Shown: piece after piece, positions 17,591 through 26,042 of the stretch
Numbering within the stretch: position 1 is the first letter of the stretch
How the letters are laid out: each line of letters starts with the position of its first letter
From: Deltaproteobacteria bacterium RIFCSPHIGHO2_02_FULL_40_28
GTDB taxonomy: Bacteria; UBA10199; 2-12-FULL-40-28
NCBI GenBank assembly: GCA_001798135.1
Contig: MGRJ01000020.1
Location: 52,275 to 116,274 of the forward strand
DNA: 64,000 bases
Direction: 5' to 3'
The notes under the pieces: generated by a model
What the model saw: only the letters and a program-made list of their open reading frames with translations
Databases searched by the model: none
Told to the model about the DNA's origin: nothing
Translations under genes and position numbers: made by a program

Positions 17591-17674
17591 CGGGTCCTGC
17601 CGCCAGGAGGTTTCCCGCTGGTGCTCGCCCTAAGGCTGCGCGCCATCGGAAGCCCTCCTCCTGGCGTCACCCGC
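17590..17674 (-). repeat. family A structured repeat (A2)
   Basis: 85 bases; read on the minus strand it begins GCGGGTGACGCCAGGAGG and ends CCTCCTGGCGGCAGGACCCGC (21 bases shown here as two parts: CCTCCTGGC then GGCAGGACCCGC overlapping). The tip is GCGCGCAGC, five bases, GGCGAGCACC. It lies between convergent genes and shares its stem with A3 but not with A1. Confidence 0.8.
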
Positions 17675-17697
17675 TTAAGATATTACGCCTGCATCTT

Positions 17698-18522
17698 TCA
17701 TTCGATTACGATACCCGCATATCCTACAACCGATTCGTAATCCCCGCTTACAGGTCCTGAAGTTTGATGATCAATCAAGGTAGCTTTTTTAGCTCCTAAA
17801 CGATTAGCGGCATAAAGCATAACTGTTGTTGGAATGATACCGCACATGGAAATATGATTGGTGTGTACGGTTTCATAAAGTTTGGCCGGATCTTTTTCTA
17901 ACACAGCATCAATGGCCAATTGATCTTTTTGAAGAGTGAGCTCGTGTGCTTCATAATGGTTCATATCAGATGAAGCTACAATGAGCAGAGGTTCAGATAA
18001 ATTTTGAGTAACCCTTGCAATGGCTTCTCCTAACATCTCACATTCGGATAGTTTTAAATGAGATAAAGTGATGGGAACAAATTGAATTTGTGGATTAAGA
18101 CGCAAAAGAAAAGGAAGCTGTACTTCCAAAGAATGTTCTCGCAAGTGGGCCAGATGGTCCTTGGTTAAAAAGGAACATTCTTTCATCAAAGCCATCGCCA
18201 TGGTTTCATCAATGGAAATATTTCCATTAGGAAGCTGCCAAGAGCCACTATCCATCAGAGCAGCTTTGGCCCCCAAACCTGTGTGGTTGGGGCATAGCAC
18301 CAAGGCTTTGTTTGGAATGTGAATGGTTGCATAAACTTTTCCTGCAACAGCGCCCGAATAAATATAGCCCGCATGGGGAACTACAATTCCAATTGCTTTT
18401 GTTTTTTGAACTGAAGTTTGAAGGTATTGATCGAGAGCGGCAGCTAATTGAGTGGGAGTTGCTGGATAAAATTGTCCCGCTACCGCAGGATAGCGAACAA
18501 TTTTTTGATTACTTTCGTTCAT
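17698..18522 (-). CDS. Memo-family protein (AmmeMemoRadiSam system protein B)
   Basis: A 274-residue Memo-family protein, identified from RYPAVAGQFYPATPTQL at the N-terminus, PHAGYIYSGAVAGKVY, LCPNHTG and SSDMNHYE. These His residues correspond to the metal/vestigial active site of the dioxygenase-like fold. Memo proteins usually sit with an AMMECR1 protein and a radical SAM enzyme; neither partner is next to it here. Role therefore unknown. It lies 15 bases downstream of ilvC and may share its transcript. Confidence 0.9.
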   Translation of the reverse strand: MNESNQKIVRYPAVAGQFYPATPTQLAAALDQYLQTSVQKTKAIGIVVPHAGYIYSGAVAGKVYATIHIPNKALVLCPNHTGLGAKAALMDSGSWQLPNGNISIDETMAMALMKECSFLTKDHLAHLREHSLEVQLPFLLRLNPQIQFVPITLSHLKLSECEMLGEAIARVTQNLSEPLLIVASSDMNHYEAHELTLQKDQLAIDAVLEKDPAKLYETVHTNHISMCGIIPTTVMLYAANRLGAKKATLIDHQTSGPVSGDYESVVGYAGIVIE

Positions 18523-18537
18523 GTAGTTCCCCGAAGA

Positions 18538-19593
18538 CTACTTTAAAGGCTTTAATCTCTCAGGTCTAAATTCACGCAAAATTTTTCCAGCCTGCCACAT
18601 TTCTTGGTTAGCCATGGTTTCTAATTCCTTTTCCAACTTTGGTCGATAATCAGATTTAGAATTAGCTTCGATGGTAATTCTGGCTTCGTTTCCTGTTTGA
18701 ACACTTTTGTAACATTCCTCAATCACAGGTTTAATGGCTTTTTCAAAACGAGGGGCCCAATCAAGTGCTCCTCTTTGAGCTGTTGTAGAACAATTAGCAT
18801 ACATCCAGTCCATGCCTTTTTCACCAATTAAGGGGTACAAGCTTTGAAAAGCTTCTTCGATGCTTTCGTTATAAGCTTCCGAAGGAGAATGACCATGCGC
18901 TCTTAAAACCTCATATTGTGCCTTAATAGCGCCTTGAATGAGCCCCATCAAAATACAACGCTCACCTGTTAAATCACTGTGCACTTCTTTTTGGAAGGTG
19001 GTTTCAAAAAGATGCCCCGAGCCAATGGCAATACCCACAGCTTGCACACGCTCGCAGGCACGGCCTGTTGCATCCTGATAAACAGCATACGAGGCATTAA
19101 TTCCTCGGCCATCTAAAAAGTGGGTGCGTACAGTTAACCCACTGCCCTTGGGGGCACAGAGAACCACATCCACATTTTTAGGAGGGATAATTTTGGTATC
19201 GTTAGAAAAAACGATGCCAAATCCATGAGAGAAGTAAAGGCAATCACCTTCATTTAAACATTCTTTTAATTTGGGCCAAAAGGCAATTTGGCCTGCATCA
19301 GAGAGAAGAAACTGAATGAGGGTACCTTTTTTAGCAGCTTCTTCCATTTCAAAAAGATTTTTTCCTTCAACCCAACCCTCTTTTTGAGCCTTATCCCAAC
19401 TGGATCCTTTTCTTAAACCTACAATGACATTAAAACCCTGATCTCTTAAGTTAAGGCTTTGCCCGCGACCTTGGGGGCCATAACCTAAAATGGCAATCAC
19501 TTCATTTTTGAGTATTTTTTGTAATTTTTCTTTGGGGTAATCGCCTCTTTCGATAATAGTTTCTTGATGACCTGCAATATTGATTGTTTTCAT
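18538..19593 (-). CDS. ilvC: ketol-acid reductoisomerase
   Basis: A 351-residue class I-type KARI, which makes the dihydroxy acid precursors of valine and isoleucine with NAD(P)H and Mg. The Rossmann loop is LGYGPQGRGQSLNLRD; the metal-binding helical region has HSDLTGERCILMG and the C-terminal knotted domain has YANCSTTAQRGALDW. AAGGAG lies seven bases before the ATG. No ilvB or ilvD is adjacent. A family B hairpin lies about 100 bases upstream with its core on the same strand. Confidence 0.93.
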   Translation of the reverse strand: MKTINIAGHQETIIERGDYPKEKLQKILKNEVIAILGYGPQGRGQSLNLRDQGFNVIVGLRKGSSWDKAQKEGWVEGKNLFEMEEAAKKGTLIQFLLSDAGQIAFWPKLKECLNEGDCLYFSHGFGIVFSNDTKIIPPKNVDVVLCAPKGSGLTVRTHFLDGRGINASYAVYQDATGRACERVQAVGIAIGSGHLFETTFQKEVHSDLTGERCILMGLIQGAIKAQYEVLRAHGHSPSEAYNESIEEAFQSLYPLIGEKGMDWMYANCSTTAQRGALDWAPRFEKAIKPVIEECYKSVQTGNEARITIEANSKSDYRPKLEKELETMANQEMWQAGKILREFRPERLKPLK

Positions 19594-19695
19594 AAAATCT
19601 CCTTAAGGGTGGTCTATTTTTTCCTTTAAAACCAAGGGAGAAGGGCATAACATGCCTACTTTACATGGGTCAAGACCCAACACATAACAAATACA

Positions 19696-19792
19696 AAGCT
19701 GACAGGGGGATTCCTTTCGGGCCCTGCGGAACTCCTCGCCCGAAGGCTCGTCAGACAGTCCTCGGTCCCTTCAGGAACCCCCCTGCCAGCTT
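19696..19792 (-). repeat. family B structured repeat (B1)
   Basis: The outer arms are AAGCTG/CAGCTT, CAGGGGG/CCCCCTG (with a bulge) and TTCCT/AGGAA. The core, on the minus strand, is GAGGACTGTCTGACGAGCC, a TTCG loop, then GGCGAGGAGTTCCGCAG. The same core occurs at 33915 and 42074 with different but still self-complementary arms. It lies 11 bases before the permease start codon. Confidence 0.85.
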
Positions 19793-19803
19793 CATACCCA
19801 TCG

Positions 19804-20724
19804 ATGTTTTTTTATTTTTTTAAACGATTATTACTCTCTATTCCGGTGATGTTTGTGGTTGTTACCCTCGTATTTTTTTTATTACGTCTCATTCCTGGTG
19901 ATCCCATCGATTTTATTTTGGGAGAAACAGCCCCTCAGGCTGATCGCTTGGCCCTAGTTACTAGCCAAGGGTTTGATGAGCCTCTTTTGAAGCAATATTC
20001 TCATTTTTTAAAAGATATTTTTGAAGGAAATTTAGGGCAATCTTATTTTACCCGAAAATCTGTAGGAGATCTGATTGGTGAACGCTATCCTCAAACCGTC
20101 AAGTTGGCCCTGGTAGCCATGGTTTGGGCCATTTTATTTTCTATTCCTACTGGTGTGTTTGCCTCTGTTTTAAGGGGAAAATTTTTTGATCGTTTACTTT
20201 TGGCTTTATCCCTTGTTGGAATTTCTGTTCCTAGTTTTTACTTGGGGCCACTTCTTGTTTTGTTATTTTCAATCAAGCTCGATTGGTTTCCTGCATCAGG
20301 ACAAGATTTATCAGGCTCAATCATTCTACCCAGTTTAACTTTGGGTTTGGCCATGGCTGCTATTTTAACACGCATGACAAGATCTTCTATGTTGGATATT
20401 TTAAATTCAGATTATGTGCGTACAGCTCGTGCTAAGGGGCTTTCTTTTTTTAAAGTTGTTTTTAAACATGCCTTGGGAAATGCACTTGTTCCCATTGTTT
20501 CGCTTATAGCTCTTCAGTTTGGAACTTTACTGGCTGGAGCTATTGTGACTGAAAAAATTTTTTCATGGCCAGGTTTAGGGAGCCTTCTTTTAGAATCCAT
20601 TGGTCGTAGAGATTATGCCGTGGTTCAGGGTTGTTTAATGGTAATTGCATTAGCTTATGTGGTGGTAAATTTGTTGGCAGACTTGGTATTAACGAAAATT
20701 GATCCAAGAATACGCCTCAAGTAG
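19804..20724 (+). CDS. ABC transporter permease, DppB/OppB type
   Basis: A 306-residue inner-membrane permease with about six transmembrane helices and the family N-terminus FFKRLLLSIPVMFVVVTLVFFLLRLIPGDP. The EAA loop that meets the ATPase is visible as DYVRTARAKGLSFFKVVFKHALGNALVP. It should import di- or oligopeptides or nickel. Only the two permeases are here; binding protein and ATPases must be encoded elsewhere. No Shine-Dalgarno is seen because a family B hairpin abuts the start. Confidence 0.9.
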   Translation: MFFYFFKRLLLSIPVMFVVVTLVFFLLRLIPGDPIDFILGETAPQADRLALVTSQGFDEPLLKQYSHFLKDIFEGNLGQSYFTRKSVGDLIGERYPQTVKLALVAMVWAILFSIPTGVFASVLRGKFFDRLLLALSLVGISVPSFYLGPLLVLLFSIKLDWFPASGQDLSGSIILPSLTLGLAMAAILTRMTRSSMLDILNSDYVRTARAKGLSFFKVVFKHALGNALVPIVSLIALQFGTLLAGAIVTEKIFSWPGLGSLLLESIGRRDYAVVQGCLMVIALAYVVVNLLADLVLTKIDPRIRLK

Positions 20725-20725
20725 T

Positions 20726-21505
20726 ATGAAAAATAGATTTTTTATTTACTTAGCTCTTTTTTTTGTAGTGATTGTTTTTTTAGGGCCCAATCTAGCTCCT
20801 CATCATCCTTTTCACTATGATCTTTCCCAAGGATTTTTAACACCTTCCTTTCAGCATTGGTTAGGCACAGATGAAAATGGGCGCGATATTTTAAGTCGTA
20901 TTCTTTTTGGCTCCCGGATTTCCATGGGAATTGCGCTTGTGGTGGTTTTAGTATGTGCTTTTCTTGGAACCATCATTGGTTTTTTAGCAGGTTATTTTGG
21001 TGGAATGGTTGATCGAATTTTTTTAATGATTGCTGATCTTTTTCAGGCTTTCCCGGGAATCCTTTTAGCCATTGCCATTGCAGCTTTTTTACCACCCAGT
21101 TTTTTGAATGTTGTTGTTATTTTGTGCCTTGTAGGATGGGTAGGCTATGCCCGTATAACAAGGGCTCAAGTGCTTTCTCTTCGCGAGAAAGAATTTATGG
21201 AAGCTGGAAGAGCGTTGGGACTTCCTTTGTGGCGTCTTTTTTCATTTCATGTGTTTCCTAATTTAGCAGGGCCACTGGTTGTGCAAGCAACCTTTGGAAT
21301 GGCAGGGGTAATTTTAATAGAATCTACCCTTAGTTTTTTAGGTTTAGGTGTGCCAGCAACAGTGCCTAGTTTAGGACGTATGATGGATAGTGGAAGTTCT
21401 TTATTGCTTGTTGCTCCGCATATTGCGCTTTTTCCCGGCTTAGCCATTATGTTAATCATTTTGATTTTTAATTTAGCTGGAGATCAATTAAGGGAGAATA
21501 TTTAG
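20726..21505 (+). CDS. ABC transporter permease, DppC/OppC type
   Basis: A 259-residue second permease, pairing with the DppB-like protein. The N-terminal HHPFHYDLSQGFLTPSFQHWLGTDENGRDILSRILFG pattern (read in parts: LGTDENGRDILSR) and the EAA loop EFMEAGRALGLPLWRLFSFHVFPN are typical. I place the start at ATG 20726, one base after the upstream stop. Around five to six membrane helices are visible. Confidence 0.9.
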   Translation: MKNRFFIYLALFFVVIVFLGPNLAPHHPFHYDLSQGFLTPSFQHWLGTDENGRDILSRILFGSRISMGIALVVVLVCAFLGTIIGFLAGYFGGMVDRIFLMIADLFQAFPGILLAIAIAAFLPPSFLNVVVILCLVGWVGYARITRAQVLSLREKEFMEAGRALGLPLWRLFSFHVFPNLAGPLVVQATFGMAGVILIESTLSFLGLGVPATVPSLGRMMDSGSSLLLVAPHIALFPGLAIMLIILIFNLAGDQLRENI

Positions 21506-21512
21506 AGGCATT

Positions 21513-21640
21513 GCGGGTGACACGGCCTTGTCCCCTCCCCCTTGAGGGGGGAGGGTTAGGGAGAGGGTGAAAATTTTGAATTACCCCTCACCCTGCACCC
21601 TCTCCCCCAAGGGGAGAGGGGAAGAATGGGCAGGACCCGC
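21513..21640. repeat. family A-ended element carrying nested family C repeats (A4/C3)
   Basis: The ends are GCGGGTGAC and GGGCAGGACCCGC as in family A, but the middle holds two opposed CT/GA-rich family C palindromes (about 21530-21568 and 21583-21622). The two C units are themselves inverted relative to each other. The element starts 8 bases after the permease stop and ends 11 bases before nagZ. Confidence 0.75.
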
Positions 21641-21651
21641 TGACTTTTATT

Positions 21652-22710
21652 ATGAAGCATCTTATTGGAGAGCACATTGTAGGTGGATTTGATGGCGTAA
21701 CGATAACTGCGCAATTACATTTGCTTGTTCAAAAATATCACTTGGGTGGTTTTATTTTTTTTCGTCGAAATATTGAAAATACAGATCAAGTTTTAGAACT
21801 CACTCAAAGTCTTCAAGAAAAATCAGAAAATATTTTATGGATGGGGGTAGATCAAGAAGGAGGACGTGTTTTTCGTTTAGGGGAACCCTTCACGACAATT
21901 CCTACCATGGCCATTGTGGGCGAATATTATCGGCGCACCAAAAATAAAAAAGTTCTTTTTCAATTAGGAAAACTTTTAGGAACAGAACTCAAAGCTGTGG
22001 GATTTAACTGGGACTACGCTCCCGTGGTGGATGTTCATTCTAATCCTCAAAACCCAATCATTGGTGATCGCTCTTTTAGTCCCGATCCCCATGTGGTTAC
22101 ACAGTGTGCAGAAGCTGTAATCAAGGGGCTGCATAGTGTTGGAGTTGTTTCTTGCATCAAACATTTTCCAGGGCATGGAGAAACAGCGGTTGATTCGCAT
22201 CTTAAACTTCCTGTGGTAAAATCTCCTGGAAGGCTTTTATGGAAGCGTGATGTTTTCCCTTTTCGGGAGCTGATTAAAAAACATAGGGTGCCAACGCTGA
22301 TGACAGCTCATGTAAAATACATGGAGTTTGATAAACAAAATTGTGCCACTCTTTCCAAACCCATTTTAACGCGTATTTTGCGTGGACGTTTGGGGTATAA
22401 AAATTTGATTGTTTCGGATGATCTTTTTATGAAGGCCATTGCAGACAGGTATAGTTTAGCTGATGCTTGCGAGCAATTTTTTATGGCAGGGGGTGATATT
22501 GCTCTTATTTGCAAAGAGCCAGAACTACAAATTGAAGTCATCGAACAATTAGAAAAATCAGTTTCAAAAAGTAAGGCCTTCGAAAAAAAATTAACAGAAT
22601 CTTATTCTCGTATTAAACGCATCAAAAAACACTATCTCAAAAACCAATCTCGTCCATCCCTTGAGGTTATTGGATGTGTTGCTCACAAAGAAATTGCAAA
22701 TATTTTTTAG
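21652..22710 (+). CDS. nagZ: beta-N-acetylhexosaminidase (GH3, NagZ-like)
   Basis: A 352-residue GH3 enzyme. The diagnostic KHFPGHGETAVDSH holds the catalytic His/Asp pair, VDQEGGRVFRL binds the sugar, and IVSDDLFMKAI contains the nucleophile Asp. It should remove N-acetylglucosamine from muropeptides during peptidoglycan recycling. No signal peptide, so cytoplasmic. It overlaps the convergent ATPase gene by four bases. Confidence 0.9.
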   Translation: MKHLIGEHIVGGFDGVTITAQLHLLVQKYHLGGFIFFRRNIENTDQVLELTQSLQEKSENILWMGVDQEGGRVFRLGEPFTTIPTMAIVGEYYRRTKNKKVLFQLGKLLGTELKAVGFNWDYAPVVDVHSNPQNPIIGDRSFSPDPHVVTQCAEAVIKGLHSVGVVSCIKHFPGHGETAVDSHLKLPVVKSPGRLLWKRDVFPFRELIKKHRVPTLMTAHVKYMEFDKQNCATLSKPILTRILRGRLGYKNLIVSDDLFMKAIADRYSLADACEQFFMAGGDIALICKEPELQIEVIEQLEKSVSKSKAFEKKLTESYSRIKRIKKHYLKNQSRPSLEVIGCVAHKEIANIF

Positions 22711-23816
22711 ATCAGTTGATTAAGAAACAAACCAGCTGGACAAATACGGATATTTTCTTTTGAAAGAAAATCTTTCTTACCCTGAAGTGAAATTTGCCAG
22801 GCTGGAACGGAGGGAAATTTTGTTTTAAGATATTTAAGTCCTTCTGAAGGAGCATCATCAGAGAGCTTGCATTCAACAAACAAGTAAGGTTTACGGTTTT
22901 CAGTTACAACAAAATCAACCTCTCGTTTATGCACATCACGAAAATAACAAAGGGCCATTTCTCTGCCTTGCGTGTCATACAAATAATGGGTCCACTTCAA
23001 AAGATGGCAAGCTATCATATTTTCGAAACGAAGAGCAGAATTGTCTACAAGGGTCCAATCATAGTGGTAATGTTTTTGTTCTTTTTTAACAGCTCTGATT
23101 TTAGGAGCCCCAAAGGGTGCAAGCCTAAAAATAGCATAGAGTCGCTCAAGAACATTGAGCCAACGAGAAACTGTTTTATGATTTAATTGTAGATCTTCTC
23201 TTAAGCTATTGATGGAAAGAGGGCTTCCAACCAATTCAGGCAAACGAATCATAAGAAGTTCTAGTTGTCCTAAATTTTCGATGCCCTCAAGAGATCTCAC
23301 TTCATCTTGAATCAAGCGATTGCGGTATTCAAGAGACCATCGTTTGGATTCAATTTCATTTTTTTTAAGATAGGGTTCTGGGAATCCGCCCAATTGGAGA
23401 AGTTGTTGTAAATGAGAGGAAGAAGACATCTTCAGTTCGGCAAAAGAAAGAGGGTGAAGACGCAAATAATGATAGCGGCCTTGGAGCGAATCGCCACCAA
23501 AACGATAATAATCAAGCCTAGCACTTCCTGTAATTAAAAATTGGCAATTCTTTTTTCTTTCATCGTAGAGTCCTTTGAGATAATTCCGCCACTGACGATA
23601 CTTGTGGATTTCATCAAAAATAAGGAGCCCTTTTTCAGGGAGTTCGTATTTAAGAATACGTTCCCGATGTTCTGGGATGTCCCAGTTCAAATAAACATGG
23701 GAAGAATAAGCCAAATCCAAGGCGAGGGTTGTTTTCCCAACCTGCCGTGGTCCACCTACGAAAACCATTTTGGAATTCAAGTCTTTAAGGATTTGTTTTT
23801 GAAGATACCGCTCCAT
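22707..23816 (-). CDS. DUF4143 ATPase with PD-(D/E)XK-like C-terminus
   Basis: A 369-residue AAA-like ATPase: Walker A GGPRQVGKTTLA at residues 20-31, Walker B LLIFDEIHKY, sensor ITGSARLDYYR, then a winged-helix-like DUF4143 part (LQLNHKTVSRWLNVLERL) and a nuclease-like motif REVDFVV...FVECK. The family is widespread and its function is unresolved. It is about half identical by eye to its upstream neighbour, so the pair are tandem paralogues. Short repeats at 23824-23872 precede its start. Confidence 0.88.
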   Translation of the reverse strand: MERYLQKQILKDLNSKMVFVGGPRQVGKTTLALDLAYSSHVYLNWDIPEHRERILKYELPEKGLLIFDEIHKYRQWRNYLKGLYDERKKNCQFLITGSARLDYYRFGGDSLQGRYHYLRLHPLSFAELKMSSSSHLQQLLQLGGFPEPYLKKNEIESKRWSLEYRNRLIQDEVRSLEGIENLGQLELLMIRLPELVGSPLSINSLREDLQLNHKTVSRWLNVLERLYAIFRLAPFGAPKIRAVKKEQKHYHYDWTLVDNSALRFENMIACHLLKWTHYLYDTQGREMALCYFRDVHKREVDFVVTENRKPYLFVECKLSDDAPSEGLKYLKTKFPSVPAWQISLQGKKDFLSKENIRICPAGLFLNQLI

Positions 23817-23823
23817 TTGAGTA

Positions 23824-23872
23824 TTTTATACAATAGGGTAAATAAGTAAATACTTTTTTATACAATGGTATA
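23824..23872 (-). promoter_or_regulatory. 32-bp-spaced repeats before DUF4143 ATPase gene
   Basis: TTTTATACAAT occurs at 23824-23834 and 23856-23866, exactly 32 bases apart. The second copy is part of the palindrome TATAC AATG GTATA (23859-23872). The unit overlaps the last codons of the upstream paralogue. Three helical turns of spacing suits cooperative binding of two dimers, or the repeats may simply contain TATAAA-type -10 elements. Confidence 0.45.
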
Positions 23873-25015
23873 AGGCAACTCTTTTACAAATTTAGCAAAA
23901 GGGAGAACCCTTATGGGAAAAGTGGCATGTTCATAATCTTTTACCCCTAGATGAACTTGATAAAAGCGAGGTATTTTTAGCCTTTGGCAATAGTAAAAAA
24001 GAGAAGGATTAATTGTTGTTTGATTGATATGGCACTCAACAGCAAATAATGGTTTTTTTTGTTTTAAGACAACAAAATCAACCTCACGTTTATCTGTATC
24101 ACGGATATAACGAAGTTCCATAGGAAATCCCTCTACATCTTCCATAAAGTTGCAATATTTTAGGAGATGAGAAGCAACCATGTTTTCAAAGCGGGGGCCT
24201 TTTTCTTCAACAAGGGACCAATCCCATAAATAAGCCTTATTTTCCTTTTTAACTGCCCTGATTTTAGGAGCTCCAAAGGGAGGAATACGAAATAAAACAA
24301 AAAGACGTTCTAGAATGATTAGCCAATTTTGAACAGTTGGGTGAGAAACTTGGAGATCTTCTCTTAAAGCATTAATAGAAAGAGGGGACCCTACCAAGGC
24401 AGGGAGTCTTTCTGCAAGTTGACCAACCAGAGTTACCTCTTCAACACGTTCTAAATCTCTTAAGTCATCTCGTAATACTTGGTTAAATCTTTCCTGATGC
24501 CATCGCCTGAGTTTTTTTTGTGATTGGGAAAATAAAGGTTCTGGAAAGCCACCAAACTGAAAGAGGGATTCTACAGCATCAACATGAGCCTCTTTGTCTA
24601 GTTCTAAAAGACTAAAAGGGTGGAGTCTAAAAAAATGATATCTTCCCGTAAGGGCATCTCCACCACGTCTATAGAGATCAAGTCTGGCGCTTCCTGTAAC
24701 TAAATAAGCACGTTGTGTTTTTGTTTTATCATAAAGACCTTTAAGCCAATTACGCCATCTTTTATATTTATGAATTTCATCGAATACCAAAAGTTTTTGA
24801 TTGGGTGGAAATTGAAAATTAAGGAGAAGCTGTTGATCTTCTAAGAAATCCCAGTTAAAGTAGGCAGGATGGTTTTCGCTTCCTCCTAGGAGATTTAAAG
24901 CCAAGGTTGTTTTACCTACTTGGCGAGGCCCTGATAGAAAAACCATTTTTTCTTTTAAGTCTTCTTGAATATAGGGGGTTAAATAGCGTTTTGGCAGGTT
25001 ATTAGTTATTTTCAT
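23858..25015 (-). CDS. DUF4143 ATPase with PD-(D/E)XK-like C-terminus
   Basis: A 385-residue paralogue of the downstream ATPase. Walker A is SGPRQVGKTTLA, Walker B LLVFDEIHKYKRW, sensor VTGSARLDLYR; the DUF4143 region has LQVSHPTVQNWLIILERL, followed by REVDFVV...AVECH, where the usual final Lys is His, so the nuclease-like site may be impaired. A 30-bp perfect palindrome lies four bases upstream of the ATG. Function unknown. Confidence 0.88.
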   Translation of the reverse strand: MKITNNLPKRYLTPYIQEDLKEKMVFLSGPRQVGKTTLALNLLGGSENHPAYFNWDFLEDQQLLLNFQFPPNQKLLVFDEIHKYKRWRNWLKGLYDKTKTQRAYLVTGSARLDLYRRGGDALTGRYHFFRLHPFSLLELDKEAHVDAVESLFQFGGFPEPLFSQSQKKLRRWHQERFNQVLRDDLRDLERVEEVTLVGQLAERLPALVGSPLSINALREDLQVSHPTVQNWLIILERLFVLFRIPPFGAPKIRAVKKENKAYLWDWSLVEEKGPRFENMVASHLLKYCNFMEDVEGFPMELRYIRDTDKREVDFVVLKQKKPLFAVECHINQTTINPSLFYYCQRLKIPRFYQVHLGVKDYEHATFPIRVLPFAKFVKELPYTIV

Positions 25016-25018
25016 AGT

Positions 25019-25063
25019 ACTTAAAATTACTCATGAGTAATTTTAAGTTATATTAAAATTACT
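25019..25063 (-). promoter_or_regulatory. 30-bp perfect palindrome plus 32-bp-spaced repeat
   Basis: 25019-25048 is a perfect palindrome whose half is ACTTAAAATTACTCA. TTAAAATTACT recurs at 25053-25063, 32 bases after its first copy at 25021. The site lies directly before the DUF4143 ATPase start and may bind the ATPase itself or another dimeric regulator. Confidence 0.55.
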
Positions 25064-25252
25064 AATATCTAAAGTCAACAAATAAAAATCCTTTTTGTGG
25101 TCTAACCCCCCCAAAACGAGTGGTTAAGACCTCAAACATACAAAAAGCATACTAAAATAACTAATAATATCAAATAGTTATATATATCATTTTTGGCATT
25201 GGCCTTGCAATTGTCATAAAGTAACCCGGGGTGGGGATTGTGGATATTTTTT

Positions 25253-25990
25253 ATGAAAGTAAAAAGTCTATTTTTTATTTTATTTTTAATTACATTCCTT
25301 TTTGCCTGTAGTGGTGGAGGTGGTGGAGGTAGTGAAACGACAGATATCCCTCTTGCTCTAGTTGATAGTGATGGTGATGGATTAACTGTTGGATGTGATG
25401 TTGATGATAACGATCCTACTGAAATCGATTTTCTTTCTATTTGTGATAGCGATGGTGATGGCTATGTAAATGTGGTGTGTTCTGCTTACGATGATAACGA
25501 AAGTGGTGCTGTTACCGAAGATGAATTAGCAAGTCGTTTTTACTGCGATAACTGTGTTGGTATTAATAATCCCGATCAATTAGATGATGATCACGATGGC
25601 GCTGGCAATGCTTGCGATGTAACTGCCGATGTTTCTGTTTCCTATGTTCCATCTACTGCCGACGATGATTCTTCTGAAGAAGATACCTTATCTACTTCGA
25701 GTACCGATACAGATAGTGATGGTTTTCCCGACAATTCAGAAGCCTGTCCTACGCGTGGGCAGGCTGATGAATATTTTGCCTATGAGGATTGGAATGAAAA
25801 TGGAACCTACGATGCCGATTCCGATACTCTTTTAACCGACGAAAATACCTGGGATGGTTGTGGTTACGATACCGATGGTGATGAAATTTATGACCATGCC
25901 GAATGCTCTACACTTTGCGTGATCATGGAAAACTCTGCCGATAGCTCTGTGTGTGGTTTAGCTGATGATACTGGAGATAATTGCGATTAA
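25253..25990 (+). CDS. lipoprotein with Ca-binding thrombospondin type 3-like repeats
   Basis: A 245-residue protein. The signal peptide ends in lipobox LFAC followed by a glycine run (SGGGGGG). The mature chain carries repeated DxDxDG loops (DSDGDGL, DSDGDGY, DDDHDGAGNACD, DTDSDGFPD, DTDGDEIYDH) with interspersed Cys, as in thrombospondin type 3 calcium-binding repeats. It is very acidic and should be surface or periplasmic. ATG 25253 has GGTGGGGA upstream. Confidence 0.75.
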   Translation: MKVKSLFFILFLITFLFACSGGGGGGSETTDIPLALVDSDGDGLTVGCDVDDNDPTEIDFLSICDSDGDGYVNVVCSAYDDNESGAVTEDELASRFYCDNCVGINNPDQLDDDHDGAGNACDVTADVSVSYVPSTADDDSSEEDTLSTSSTDTDSDGFPDNSEACPTRGQADEYFAYEDWNENGTYDADSDTLLTDENTWDGCGYDTDGDEIYDHAECSTLCVIMENSADSSVCGLADDTGDNCD

Positions 25991-26042
25991 TTAAAACCCT
26001 TCCTTGACAGTCTTTTAAAGGCCTAGCTAAGATACTCAACTC

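Noticed and set aside
17590-17674. Rho-independent terminator for the alpha/beta hydrolase
   Set aside because: The hairpin is the family A repeat and has no following T run on either strand.
19594-19803. Branched-chain leader peptide or known riboswitch before ilvC
   Set aside because: No run of Leu/Val/Ile codons with a terminator is seen; the only structure is the family B hairpin, which also occurs before unrelated genes.
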